Assembly: GCF_001458115.1 (NCBI RefSeq)
Contig: NZ_CZRP01000013.1
Location: 496,001 to 560,000 of the forward strand
Length of the DNA: 64,000 nucleotides
Direction of reading: 5' to 3'
Origin: Gracilibacillus massiliensis
GTDB lineage: Bacteria > Bacillota > Bacilli > Bacillales > Amphibacillaceae
Shown here: in pieces, positions 18,374 to 28,062 of the stretch
Layout: each line of letters begins with the position of its first letter
Position numbering within the stretch: position 1 is the stretch's first letter
Made by a program: the position numbers and the translations under genes
The notes under the pieces: model-generated
The model's database searches: none
What the model saw: the letters and a program-made list of their open reading frames with translations, nothing else
Told to the model about the DNA's origin: nothing

Positions 18374-19779
18374 CACTAGTGTCGCATGAATTTATTCTGA
18401 ATTTTCTGACTATTACCTTCTGCTTTTTTGATGAAAAAGAAAGACAACCAAGCAAAGGTAGTAAACATCCATTTTTTACTATAACGTCTTCACTAAGTAG
18501 CAACGACAACCCATTGCTTTATGGAACACTTTTCCCCTGGATTTTGCGTATCCATAGATGAGAAGATTTCCACAAGGCAGCCTTTAAATATCGACTGATT
18601 TGTAGATAGGTTCGTTGACTATTGGTTTCGAGTTGTATCAACACGTTTAAACAGTACACGATCATCGCGATATAGACTTGATTATGTACAGCTTGTTCGC
18701 TCTGACCATAAAACTTCTTAATGTTTAAATGCTGCTTCATCCATTTGAAAAATAACTCAATGGCCCAGCGTGATTTATACAATTCCGCGATTTCATCGGC
18801 ATCTAAATCAAAACGATTGGTCAGTAAGTGCAACGCATTACCTTTAGAATCGATGATTTTCAATAGCCGAAACACATTCTCTGATCGGTTTTGCGTGGTA
18901 CCAATCACCACCATTTCATCGGACAAAACATCCGAATCTGTGGGTAAAGAAAACGTTTCTAGCGTACGAGTGACCGCATTTTTGCGTAAGCGCGAGACGA
19001 AAAAATATCCTTCGTCTGTCATACGATCAAATCGTTCGTAATCTAAATAGCCTCGATCAAACACATACATGCATGCCTTATCGTCAACCAATACTTCGAG
19101 TTGACCTCGATCGTGTTCTTTCGCATTCGTAAGCTTGGCTTGATCGGGATAGGAACAGCCCTTCTCCATAAAAACGAGGCGCAGATGTAGCTTGACGCCA
19201 GCCTTTGTTTTGCGGAATTTTGCCCAGTTGTGGTTATTCAAGCACAGCGGCAAGGTACTGGAATCAATGATTTTTAAGGGTGTTGTGGTTTTCCGTCTCG
19301 TTTGAAAATCTGTTTTTTCATGAATGTGCGCTACTAAACGCAGAAAAATCGCTTGAAAGAAAGCCGTTGGAACATTATTCAACCGTCTCCCTAATTGGGA
19401 AAAGCTAATAGAATCTAGATTTGTTGCCTGTTGTAATTCTTCCGAAAAAACACTATCGCTTATGGCACGCAAACTCTCTGTTTCATGTAGTTGTGCATAT
19501 AGTAATAATTTCATAAAAGATGCCGTATAAAGCTTTTTGGTATAGTAATCTAATTGATAGTTTTCCACTTGTTCCTGTAAAAAATCAGAGGAAATAAGCG
19601 AAAACCATTGTTCAAAGGCTGTTTTTCGAGTAAACTTATCCATGTCAGTGTCCTTTATTTTGGATTTGGATCGGTTTACTACCACCCAACCATTATAAAG
19701 GATTTTTTTACGGTTAAAAACATTTTCAGAATATTCTGATTTTTACTCTGAGTTAAATTATTTTAATGCGACACTAGTG
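18374..19779 (-). mobile_element. IS4-family insertion sequence, 1406 bp
   Basis: The element is bounded by terminal inverted repeats. The left end starts CACTAGTGTCGCATGAA and the right end complement starts CACTAGTGTCGCATTAA; the outermost 8 bp are themselves palindromic. Perfect 9-bp target duplications flank it and it carries one transposase gene. Intact ends, an intact gene and identical duplications indicate a recent insertion. It sits in the 5' region of the YesM kinase and separates the gene from a cre-like site at 19808. Confidence 0.92.
18519..19643 (-). CDS. IS4-family transposase
   Basis: A 374-residue DDE transposase. The catalytic triad is visible: first Asp in LKIIDSSTLPL, second Asp in MYVFDRGYLDYERFD, and Glu in the YREK-like block YKSRWAIELFFKWMKQHL. 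The N-terminal region (FTRKTAFEQWFSLISSDF) fits the IS4 subgroup with a DUF4372-like domain. AAGGA lies 7 nt before the ATG at 19641-19643. A GTG at 19683-19685 would add 14 residues but has a poorer ribosome site. The gene looks functional. Confidence 0.92.
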   Translation of the reverse strand: MDKFTRKTAFEQWFSLISSDFLQEQVENYQLDYYTKKLYTASFMKLLLYAQLHETESLRAISDSVFSEELQQATNLDSISFSQLGRRLNNVPTAFFQAIFLRLVAHIHEKTDFQTRRKTTTPLKIIDSSTLPLCLNNHNWAKFRKTKAGVKLHLRLVFMEKGCSYPDQAKLTNAKEHDRGQLEVLVDDKACMYVFDRGYLDYERFDRMTDEGYFFVSRLRKNAVTRTLETFSLPTDSDVLSDEMVVIGTTQNRSENVFRLLKIIDSKGNALHLLTNRFDLDADEIAELYKSRWAIELFFKWMKQHLNIKKFYGQSEQAVHNQVYIAMIVYCLNVLIQLETNSQRTYLQISRYLKAALWKSSHLWIRKIQGKSVP

Positions 19780-19788
19780 TAGCAAAAT
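19780..19788. repeat. Target site duplication of IS4 element (right)
   Basis: TAGCAAAAT, identical to 18365-18373. Confidence 0.9.
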
Positions 19789-19807
19789 AGAAAATCGTAT
19801 TTTTATA

Positions 19808-19821
19808 TGAAAACACTTACA
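19808..19821. promoter_or_regulatory. cre-like site now beyond the IS element
   Basis: TGAAAACACTTACA resembles the cre consensus with CA in place of the central CG. Before the insertion it would have been about 100 bp upstream of the YesM kinase; it is now about 1.5 kb away. Assignment is by motif only. Confidence 0.35.
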
Positions 19822-19947
19822 TTAATTTGAATTAACCATAGCATTGATCAAACATAATTTCAATATGTTATGTTTTGTGGTACTAGTCACTTGTTTTGAT
19901 TGGGTGCACCATGTATATGCAATGAATTTTTTCTCCAATAAAATGAA

Positions 19948-19978
19948 CCATGAGATATTGCACTTCAATATCTCATGG
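19948..19978 (-). terminator. Terminator after lactate permease gene
   Basis: A 13-bp perfect stem, CCATGAGATATTG with its complement, has a 5-nt loop and is followed on the minus strand by TTCATTTTATT. It closes the lactate permease transcript. Confidence 0.7.
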
Positions 19979-20017
19979 TAAAAAATTAATTTATCAGAAA
20001 TTATGTTAATACTATTT

Positions 20018-21667
20018 CTACAAAAACATTCCGAGTAACCCGGCAATAACCGCATAGATGATCATCGGTATTAAAGTCATTCGAATAATTAGACCTTCTT
20101 TACCTACCAATCCCACGACTGAAGCTGCTGCTACCACATTGACTACACAAATCATATTACCAGCATTCGCTCCCATTACCTGTAAACCTATAATTGAAGT
20201 AGGCTCCAATCCTACTTGATCTGCTACAGAAAATTGAAATAATGAGAACATCATATTACTGAAAGTTGCACTGCCAGAAATAAATGAACCCAATGCTCCG
20301 ATAAAAGGTGCCATGATTGGCCAGCTACTTCCTAATAAATCGGAAGCTTGATAGGCTAATTCAACTGGCATACTTTCAAAGCCGGCATCATTTAAACCAG
20401 AGTTAATAAAGATTCGCACCATAGGAACAGCTGTGAACAGAGTAATTGCTGTACCAATTAATGTTTTTCCTGAGCTAGATAGGGCACTTGTTAACTCTTT
20501 CATACTCATTTTATGATAAAAGAAAGTAATGATTACCACGATTATAAATACCGTACCAGGTAAGTATAATGGTTCAAAAACGGCTGAAATAGAAGTACCT
20601 AAAATATTTTCCCAACCCATTTTCACGCTAGTTAGCCAAGCTTTAAAAGGTAAAACTTCTAATCTCGTTAAAATCAACAAAAGACCTAACAACTGATAAG
20701 GCACCCATGCTTTCCATAACGACATTTTCTTTTTGGTTTCTTCCTTTGCAATAGGTAAATTGCCTAACCATTCTTTCGGCCATTTCTCGCGAACAGCAAA
20801 ATCCCATGTTTCTTTTGGCATGAACCAACCTTTTTTTACAGCAAATAAAACAATAACTAAGCCGAATAAACCACCAATAATAGAAGGAAATTCAGGTCCG
20901 ATAAAAGTAGCTACAATAAATGCAGGAACCGTAAAACTAAGACCAGCGAAGATGGCAAATGGCCATATTCTTAAACCATCTTTCCAAGATTTTTTTTCGC
21001 CAAAGAAACGAGTTAACAGGACTACCATAATAAGAGGCATTAAAGTACCTGTAATTAAATCGAATTGCATCACCTGACTTGCGATCACTTTCATATATTC
21101 TCCAATTGACATGTCACCTAGAAAAACGGCTACCATTGAGGCAACACCGCCGCCTTCCATTAATCCCTGCTCCACCCCTACAATAATTGGAGTACCTACA
21201 GCACCGAAAGACACTGGGCTACTATCCGCAATTAACGCTAAAACAACTGCGGCCAATGGTGGGAAGCCAAGAACAACAAGTAATGGTGCGACAATAGCAG
21301 CAGGGGTACCAAATCCTGCAGCACCTTCAATAAAAGCCCCAAATAGCCAGGCAATAATAATGACCTGGATCCGGCGATCCGGTGTTACACCCATGTAAAA
21401 TTTGCGAATAGTATCGATCGCACCACTTTTTTGTAAGGTATTTAGAAGAAGTATAGCCCCAAAAACAATATAAAGAATTGAAATACCAATCAATACTCCT
21501 TCAAAAATTGACGCAGTAATTTGTAAAAAAGACACTTTCCAATAAAAGAATGCTAGAATAGCTGTAACGGCTAAACTAATCGGCATTGCTTTCATCGCAG
21601 GCATTCTTAATAAGACCAAAAAAAGAAATACAGCCAAAATTGGTGTTAAAGCAACTAATGTCATCAT
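20018..21667 (-). CDS. lctP: L-lactate permease (LctP family)
   Basis: A 549-residue integral membrane protein of the LctP/LldP family with about 12-14 hydrophobic segments. Family blocks are visible: [40 protein letters not shown] near residues 110-150, [11 protein letters not shown], and [22 protein letters not shown] near 445. It imports lactate (or glycolate) with protons, or exports lactate in fermentation. It stands alone with its own terminator. A Rex-like operator in its promoter region suggests control by the NADH/NAD ratio. Confidence 0.92.
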   Translation of the reverse strand: MMTLVALTPILAVFLFLVLLRMPAMKAMPISLAVTAILAFFYWKVSFLQITASIFEGVLIGISILYIVFGAILLLNTLQKSGAIDTIRKFYMGVTPDRRIQVIIIAWLFGAFIEGAAGFGTPAAIVAPLLVVLGFPPLAAVVLALIADSSPVSFGAVGTPIIVGVEQGLMEGGGVASMVAVFLGDMSIGEYMKVIASQVMQFDLITGTLMPLIMVVLLTRFFGEKKSWKDGLRIWPFAIFAGLSFTVPAFIVATFIGPEFPSIIGGLFGLVIVLFAVKKGWFMPKETWDFAVREKWPKEWLGNLPIAKEETKKKMSLWKAWVPYQLLGLLLILTRLEVLPFKAWLTSVKMGWENILGTSISAVFEPLYLPGTVFIIVVIITFFYHKMSMKELTSALSSSGKTLIGTAITLFTAVPMVRIFINSGLNDAGFESMPVELAYQASDLLGSSWPIMAPFIGALGSFISGSATFSNMMFSLFQFSVADQVGLEPTSIIGLQVMGANAGNMICVVNVVAAASVVGLVGKEGLIIRMTLIPMIIYAVIAGLLGMFL

Positions 21668-21723
21668 TTGTACTCACTCCATATATTCCTAATACATATA
21701 TTATACCACAAATCACCTTGTAT

Positions 21724-21741
21724 TTGTGAATATTTTCACAT
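21724..21741. promoter_or_regulatory. Rex-like operator of lactate permease
   Basis: TTGTGAATATTTTCACAT differs in one base from the Rex consensus TTGTGAA-N4-TTCACAA. Its core TGTGA-N6-TCACA would also suit an Fnr/Crp-type regulator. It lies 57 bp upstream of the lactate permease start, just upstream of a minus-strand TATAAT-type -10 at 21700-21705. By analogy with ldh-lctP of B. subtilis, repression by Rex under low NADH is likely. Confidence 0.6.
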
Positions 21742-21812
21742 AATTAATTAAATTTTAATTTAAATGTGACAGTAAAATTTTTGCTAGTATACAAAGTTGG
21801 AGTCATACTCAA

Positions 21813-21854
21813 AATAGGACAGACCTTTTTTACTAATAAAGAGTCTGTCCTATT
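21813..21854 (-). terminator. Terminator of amylopullulanase gene
   Basis: AATAGGACAGAC pairs with GTCTGTCCTATT across an 18-nt loop, 9 bp after the amylopullulanase stop, with TTTTGAG following on the minus strand. Confidence 0.65.
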
Positions 21855-21862
21855 GAAACCAA

Positions 21863-24800
21863 TTATTTTTTTCGTCGAACAACGAGTAAACCAAAAGCTA
21901 TTGCAATCATTATTAGACCCATTACTAGCTGAAGGTACATATTTGTTGCCGTATCTGGTAGCTCTGATTCATTATCATTATCAAGTGAATTTTGATCGCC
22001 ACCTTTTGGCGTTGACGTTTTTTGGTGATTACCTTCTTCTAGGTTTTCCGATCTTTCTTCTGTTTCTTTTTCTGACCCTGGGCTTGAAGGGTTTTCCCCA
22101 TTAGACTGCTCTGTTTTATCTGCTACTCGAATCACAACAGATGTTAAAGCATCTATGTCTAATCCATTGTCTGTTATTGACACACCTTGAGGTTCCTCGA
22201 TTGTCTCAACACCTGCTTGTCTAGCATCGACTACTACCTCACCACCAGTTAAATCTTCAGTTAATGTAAGACTTCTAGATTGATTGTCTGCGTTTACGAA
22301 AACATAATAAGCTTCATCTGATGTTGAATTTTCAGCACGATAGCCAATTATTAAGTCTTCATCAGCAATTTCGGGTGCATCTATTAGTGTCACTTTTTCA
22401 TTCACGTCTTTCATTGTTGCTAAGCGGAATGCATCTGTAGAACGTCTTAAATTAATTAACCCTTTAGTATAAGCACGCGTCGTTGTATGAATAGGGTAAT
22501 CAGCTGAATTAGTTGCTTTTTCCCAATCAAACATATTAATTGCATCCGTTGAATCATAGGAATCATGAATAAAGTATGGATATTCAAAAGGTTCTCCATT
22601 TTCATCTGTAAGAAATGTTGACTTATAAGGTGGCTCTGCTACTTCTGTTTTGAATTCCTCAGCTCTGAATTGCTTTGTGCGACCATACTCTTGTCCGGCA
22701 TGAATAAATGGTGTACCTTGAGAAGTTAATACCATTAAATTTCCAAGGCGAATACGTTGGTGAATTTCTTTCTCATGATCTTTTGGATCCTTTTTGATCG
22801 ATTGGGCAATCACATCATGTAAAGTTAAATTATCATGTGCAGCAATATATGGAACAACATCTCCTGGATCATCTGCTGTAAAATTTCCTGGATTAGCTGT
22901 TATATTATTAAAAATGGACTCAATATTTCTTGCTCCTCCAGTAATGAATCGTGGTTCGCCTTCACTGCCAAACCCTGACTTCAATTCATTACGGAATTCA
23001 TCAGAGAAGGAAGCTACACTATCTGTATGCTCCATCCAGTCCTGATCAGCTGGTTGGACATTCGGATAATTTTCATCTCCAGCAAAAGTTCTCCAGCCTT
23101 CACCGATCATAATAATGTTTGGATTTAATGCTTTTGCTTGATCATAGGCGATTTGAATACTTTCAGCATCATGATCACCCATCATATCAAAACGGAATCC
23201 ATCAACCTTGAATTCATCCAACCAATAAGTAATAGAATCAACCAATATTCTTCTCGCCATCTTATGAGTTGTACCCAAACGACCACCACCAAAGCTTTCA
23301 CGCGAGCTACCGTCCGAATCCATAAAGTGGTAATAATTAGGTTCTAAATCTTCAAACAGATGAACTTGAGCCGTATGATTGTAGACAACATCTAAAATAA
23401 CACCCATATCTCGATCGTGAATCTCATTAATCAGATTTTTAAACTCCTCTATGCGTTTCGCTGGATCATTCGGATCTTCCGAATACATACCTGTTAATGA
23501 AAAATAGCTTTGTGGGTCATATCCCCAGTTATAATTATTTTCTAAAGCTGACCAACCTATTAACCTTTCATCTTTGTTAAGTTCATTTGCAAAATAATAA
23601 CTCATAACAGGTAGCAATTGAACATGTGTGACACCTAAATCCTCTATATAATCTAATTTTTCAACAAAAGATGCAAATGTACCAAATTCAGCTTCTAATT
23701 CCTCATCAATAGAAGGATCGGACGTAAAGTCACGGACATGGATTTCATAAATAATCGCATCTTCTCGCTTTTCAAACCCCTCAATATCTGCATACTCTAA
23801 TTCTGGCCCAATCGCACTAGGATCAACGATAGCGGCCTTTCCTATGTCGTATTCATCATTATCACTATTCCATGCAGCCATTGATTTTGCATAAGGGTCT
23901 AAAGCAAGAACGGTTTCACCTTCACGTTCAATTGCAAAATGATAATAATAACCTGTAATGCTGTCTATACCTGTTGTTTCTTTGTTTAATTCTACTTGCC
24001 ATACTCCTTTATCACCTTTTGTCATTTCAATGTCATCTTTCACAATTTGTTTTTGGTCATTTTTATTATAGAGTATAACCGAAACTTTATCTGCACTTGG
24101 CGACCACAATTTCAAGGTGGCATTTGTTTCATCATGTAAAGTAAGTCCCAAATCACCATCATAGCCGAACATTTCATCTTTTAATCTCCAGCCGATCGTT
24201 GCGATAGCTTCTCTACCGTTATGTGTAATAGTAAAAGGTGCCTTTTCTAAATCAAACGTACCATGAACAATTACGTTGTTATTTTCTTCTGAAATAGAGA
24301 TAGAAGTAAATTCTACAATATCTCCTTCTTTATCTGTAACTTCTAATTCCTCGGCAAGCTTCTCTTGATCAAGTTCTGCTACAGAGTTAAATCTAAGTTC
24401 CAATTTTTGATCAGAGATTACCTCGCCAGACAATATTCCTTCCTCTGTTACAAAATAAGGGTTTGTATAAACTGTGTCATCTCCACTACGGACAAAGATT
24501 TGAGTATGTTCATCAAACTTATCAAATGACAAGTCACCTGATTGCCATCCTGTTTCTTTATTCAGGAAGAGGAAGTTAATCTGATTTGGATCCTCTGCCA
24601 ACGGGAGATCAAAATATGATCCGTTTAAACCTAATCTTTGATCAGATAAAAAATGGGCACCATCAGGCCAATCTGTGGTAGCTTCTGCGACGTCTCCCCA
24701 TGTCCATAATCCAATATTATTATACGATTCTTCGTTCTGATAAAAATTAACACGAAGTTTTCCATCTTCTTTTTTCAATGGTGGATATAAATAAACCTCA

Positions 24801-27751
24801 TAATTATCAGTCAGCCAGACTTCATTCATCTCTTTCGTCAAGAGGTTCACAAACAAATCTCCGGATAAATTATCGCCATTTGCATGATTGATAAGAAAGC
24901 CAATTTTCTCAGGATTTTCAGCCAGTTCGATATCAACAAAACGACCATATTCTGTTTGGTTCGTCTCATCAAAATTTAGTGCCGCATTGGGCCATCCACC
25001 TGCAGATTCAGAAGGAGATGCGACATCTTCCCATACCCATAGCCCCAATTCGTCAAAATCATGTTCATTTCCCGGGAAATGAACACGAAGATGGTTTTCT
25101 GGTATTTCCGTCACTTCGGGAACTTCCACATTCGTAGCTTCAGATAATATAGCTCCCCCTGAAGACGTCAGCAATGCTGTGCCGCCTTCTGACCTAGCTG
25201 GCAGATCAAGCGTAATTTGATAATTTTCTTCATTTGTTTGGTTTACTTCATATGTGACCCCCTGATAATGGTCCGTAATGGAAACATCAGCATTTTCGAC
25301 ATTTACTGAAACCGTTTGTTTCGATTCTGCTACATTGAGAGCCACATAAATATTTTCGTTCTGAAAGGAACGTTCGAACATCAAATATTGATCTTGATCA
25401 GACCCGGCAATTTGTTGTCTTGAACCTTTGGCAAACACATCTGAAAAATCATTTCGGAAACCTATTACTTTTTGATAATGTTCTAAAATATCATTGTCCT
25501 TTATGTTATTCCAATCTAAGTTATAGCGATTATCGTATTCTGGCCAATTATTTGCGCCTGATTGACCTAATTCTTCGCCATAATAAAGGACAGGTTGACC
25601 TTTTGCAGTCAGCTGTAAAGAAGATGCCACTTTATATTTCCCTTCATCTCCATCAAGACTGTATAAAAAACCATCTTCATCATGACTGCCTAAAAATTGG
25701 CCAAGTAATCTCGTATTATCGATCGTTTCATTTCTTATCGTTAAAGCTTCATTAGCGCTCTCTAAGCTACCATCGACAAAATTTCGTGCGGTGCCTTTAA
25801 ATTCAAAATCTAACAAGGAATCCATCATTCCGGAGCCAAGATATCCTTGATCATCTGATTTACCAGCACCCCATGCTTCACCAATCAACTGGAAGTCTGG
25901 TTTTAGCTTTGTTAATTCATTTCGAAAATGTTGCCATGTTGTTCCATCAACATGTTTAACCGTATCCACTCTATAGGAAGCTAATGAATTTCCATTATCA
26001 GTTGTTGACTTCTCTACCCAGTTCTTTTGCCAAGCGACCAATTGTTCACGTACATTTGATTTTTCAGTTTTGAAATCTGGTAGTCCGGAAAGCTCCATTC
26101 CTTCATCTCCAGAACCTGATTTGTCGCGAAGCATTCCATCAAACCGCGAACGATCTTCGTCTGTCGGATAACCAGCAGGACCGTCAATGCTTAAATCATC
26201 GTCCTGCTTCAATCCATATCCAGCATGATTTAAAACAACATCTGCCATAATTTGAATTTCACGTTCCGCGGCCGCATCGATTAAGGCATGAAATTCATCT
26301 AATGTCCCAAGATGTGGATTCAATTCTTCAAAATCTTTAGCCCAATAACCATGATAAGCAAAATAGGATCCTTCTGACGCATCATAATTAACGTCATATC
26401 CAACATTTTCAACGATCGGTGTAATCCATATCGTATTGACACCGAGCTCATCTAAATAATCCAGTTGTTCCATTACCCCTTTAAAATCCCCACCTTGATA
26501 AGTGCCTCTTGGATTATCATAACCATCGTAATTCAGATCATATGGATCATTATTGGATGGATCTCCATCATAAAAACGATCGGTCAACATAAAGTAAATA
26601 ATCGATTCATCCCAATCCGTTGTTGCTTCACCTATTTCTCTAGGCGAAACAGTTGCTGTCACTTCTGTTGTGTATGTACCACCTTCCTCATCTACTGCAG
26701 TAACAGGTATTGTTTTTTCACCTGCAGTAATCTCATGTTGTACAGTTAATGTTACTTCGTTTAACTCTGGTGAAATATGAAGACGTTCTGTTCCACCAAG
26801 AGCAGTGGTGTCTGCATAAATAGTCCGAATCCCTAGTTCAGAGTTATTTGTTATATCCACAGACAGTACTGCGTGCTCATTATAATTGAAAGACTGATTG
26901 ACATTAGCTTCTACTTTAATATCCTGTTCACCTTCGTATTCATCAGGTAGATCCTCATCTTTCTCGGTTGAAATAAAATAAGGATTAGTATATACTTCTT
27001 CATTTCCCTCTTCCAAGAATATTTGTCTATGGTTATCTAAATCATCAAAACTAAAATCACCAGTTTGGTCTCCATCTTCAATACGTTCAGCAAGTAAAAA
27101 CCCTATATTACTTGGATTGTCATTTAGCTGTATATCTACATATGCTCCGTACTCTCCCACTACGTCATCCAAAAAGGGATGTGCGTCCATTGGCCAATTC
27201 TCACCATTTGAAGGCGTGGCAACATCCCCCCAAGTCCATATCCCCCATGGTTCATGAGACGCTTCATCTGTCTGAAAATGCACACGTACTATATTTTCCT
27301 CAAATTCAATAGGTTTATAATAGTAGACAATTCCCTCCGAACTAAGCCAAACCTCCTTCATTTCGTCGGCTAAAATATCAATAGATATATCATTCGTGAC
27401 ATCATCTCCAGCTCGGTTATTGATTTTTAAACCGACTGTTTCAGCACCTTCTTCCAAAGGTACATCAATATAGACACCATAATCATCTATACCTCCTTCT
27501 TCAAACCAAGTGCCATTTGGCCAATCACTTGTTTCATCTGAAGGGGTTGTAACATCTCCCCACAACCATGCTCCAATTTCAGATGTATCATTGTCTCCAT
27601 GATCATAATGAATTCTCAAAAAGCCTTCTTCTACCTCTTCTAGCTCAGATTGTTCAGCAGAGACATCCGGAAGAGGTGCTATTCCTGAAAATAGACTTAA
27701 AAACATTACACCAATCATAAAAAATACTAAAACTTGCTTTTTTTTCTTCAT
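21863..27751 (-). CDS. Bifunctional wall-anchored amylopullulanase
   Basis: A 1962-residue secreted enzyme. In order: signal peptide (1-32), two CBM41/PUD-like modules (about 42-265), an Ig-like linker, a GH13 alpha-amylase module (YRVDTVKHVDG near 594, GEAWGAG near 627, FLGSHDED near 689), two more CBM41-like modules (about 905-1120), and a GH13 type I pullulanase module (YNWGYDP near 1407, FRFDMMGDHD near 1520, MIGEGW near 1549, AAHDN near 1639). A low-complexity linker, an LPDTA sorting signal (near 1931), a membrane helix and RRKK end it. It should cut both alpha-1,4 and alpha-1,6 bonds of starch or glycogen while bound to the cell wall. Three LacI-type operators precede it. Confidence 0.92.
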   Translation of the reverse strand: MKKKKQVLVFFMIGVMFLSLFSGIAPLPDVSAEQSELEEVEEGFLRIHYDHGDNDTSEIGAWLWGDVTTPSDETSDWPNGTWFEEGGIDDYGVYIDVPLEEGAETVGLKINNRAGDDVTNDISIDILADEMKEVWLSSEGIVYYYKPIEFEENIVRVHFQTDEASHEPWGIWTWGDVATPSNGENWPMDAHPFLDDVVGEYGAYVDIQLNDNPSNIGFLLAERIEDGDQTGDFSFDDLDNHRQIFLEEGNEEVYTNPYFISTEKDEDLPDEYEGEQDIKVEANVNQSFNYNEHAVLSVDITNNSELGIRTIYADTTALGGTERLHISPELNEVTLTVQHEITAGEKTIPVTAVDEEGGTYTTEVTATVSPREIGEATTDWDESIIYFMLTDRFYDGDPSNNDPYDLNYDGYDNPRGTYQGGDFKGVMEQLDYLDELGVNTIWITPIVENVGYDVNYDASEGSYFAYHGYWAKDFEELNPHLGTLDEFHALIDAAAEREIQIMADVVLNHAGYGLKQDDDLSIDGPAGYPTDEDRSRFDGMLRDKSGSGDEGMELSGLPDFKTEKSNVREQLVAWQKNWVEKSTTDNGNSLASYRVDTVKHVDGTTWQHFRNELTKLKPDFQLIGEAWGAGKSDDQGYLGSGMMDSLLDFEFKGTARNFVDGSLESANEALTIRNETIDNTRLLGQFLGSHDEDGFLYSLDGDEGKYKVASSLQLTAKGQPVLYYGEELGQSGANNWPEYDNRYNLDWNNIKDNDILEHYQKVIGFRNDFSDVFAKGSRQQIAGSDQDQYLMFERSFQNENIYVALNVAESKQTVSVNVENADVSITDHYQGVTYEVNQTNEENYQITLDLPARSEGGTALLTSSGGAILSEATNVEVPEVTEIPENHLRVHFPGNEHDFDELGLWVWEDVASPSESAGGWPNAALNFDETNQTEYGRFVDIELAENPEKIGFLINHANGDNLSGDLFVNLLTKEMNEVWLTDNYEVYLYPPLKKEDGKLRVNFYQNEESYNNIGLWTWGDVAEATTDWPDGAHFLSDQRLGLNGSYFDLPLAEDPNQINFLFLNKETGWQSGDLSFDKFDEHTQIFVRSGDDTVYTNPYFVTEEGILSGEVISDQKLELRFNSVAELDQEKLAEELEVTDKEGDIVEFTSISISEENNNVIVHGTFDLEKAPFTITHNGREAIATIGWRLKDEMFGYDGDLGLTLHDETNATLKLWSPSADKVSVILYNKNDQKQIVKDDIEMTKGDKGVWQVELNKETTGIDSITGYYYHFAIEREGETVLALDPYAKSMAAWNSDNDEYDIGKAAIVDPSAIGPELEYADIEGFEKREDAIIYEIHVRDFTSDPSIDEELEAEFGTFASFVEKLDYIEDLGVTHVQLLPVMSYYFANELNKDERLIGWSALENNYNWGYDPQSYFSLTGMYSEDPNDPAKRIEEFKNLINEIHDRDMGVILDVVYNHTAQVHLFEDLEPNYYHFMDSDGSSRESFGGGRLGTTHKMARRILVDSITYWLDEFKVDGFRFDMMGDHDAESIQIAYDQAKALNPNIIMIGEGWRTFAGDENYPNVQPADQDWMEHTDSVASFSDEFRNELKSGFGSEGEPRFITGGARNIESIFNNITANPGNFTADDPGDVVPYIAAHDNLTLHDVIAQSIKKDPKDHEKEIHQRIRLGNLMVLTSQGTPFIHAGQEYGRTKQFRAEEFKTEVAEPPYKSTFLTDENGEPFEYPYFIHDSYDSTDAINMFDWEKATNSADYPIHTTTRAYTKGLINLRRSTDAFRLATMKDVNEKVTLIDAPEIADEDLIIGYRAENSTSDEAYYVFVNADNQSRSLTLTEDLTGGEVVVDARQAGVETIEEPQGVSITDNGLDIDALTSVVIRVADKTEQSNGENPSSPGSEKETEERSENLEEGNHQKTSTPKGGDQNSLDNDNESELPDTATNMYLQLVMGLIMIAIAFGLLVVRRKK

Positions 27752-27805
27752 CCATTTCCCTCCTTATTCTTTGTGCAAGATCCGTGCAATTTCATGCAAT
27801 TTTAA

Positions 27806-27875
27806 GAAAACGTTTGCACTAATGATATTAAAAAACGATTGCACATTTCAAAATTATATATGTGCAATCGTTTTC
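27806..27875. promoter_or_regulatory. Three LacI-type operator repeats before amylopullulanase
   Basis: GAAAACGTTTGCAC (27806-27819), AAAAACGATTGCAC (27831-27844) and the inverted GTGCAATCGTTTTC (27862-27875) are variants of one 14-bp site. The last two form a 13-bp perfect inverted repeat. Two further half-sites (GTGCAA, ATGCAA) lie at 27783-27799. The shape suits CcpA or a MalR-like repressor of starch genes. The rest of the 311-bp intergenic stretch is AT-rich with no other recognisable feature. Confidence 0.6.
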
Positions 27876-27973
27876 TCTAATAATATACAATATTTTCATT
27901 GGAAGCGCAACCATTTATTTAGGAGTTATTTATCAAATCTTTGCAAAGTTAGTGTATTCCTATTAAATATAAA

Positions 27974-28016
27974 AATCCAAACGATATCGAAAGCTCTTCG
28001 AATAATCGTTTGGATT
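27974..28016 (-). terminator. Terminator of quinone oxidoreductase gene
   Basis: A 12-bp perfect stem, AATCCAAACGAT with its complement, contains a small inner hairpin (TCGAA with TTCGA) and is followed by TTTTTATATTT on the minus strand. Confidence 0.75.
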
Positions 28017-28062
28017 TCCTAATTACAACACACTCTTGTCCTAGCGTCTTTATCTCCACTGT

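Noticed and set aside
18297-18509. N-terminal extension of the second YesM kinase
   Set aside because: The frame runs by chance into the IS4 element; its upstream part is transposon DNA and not homologous to kinases.
22794-27312. Several plus-strand frames opposite the amylopullulanase gene
   Set aside because: They are antisense shadows of a strongly supported coding sequence and lack ribosome sites or recognisable products.
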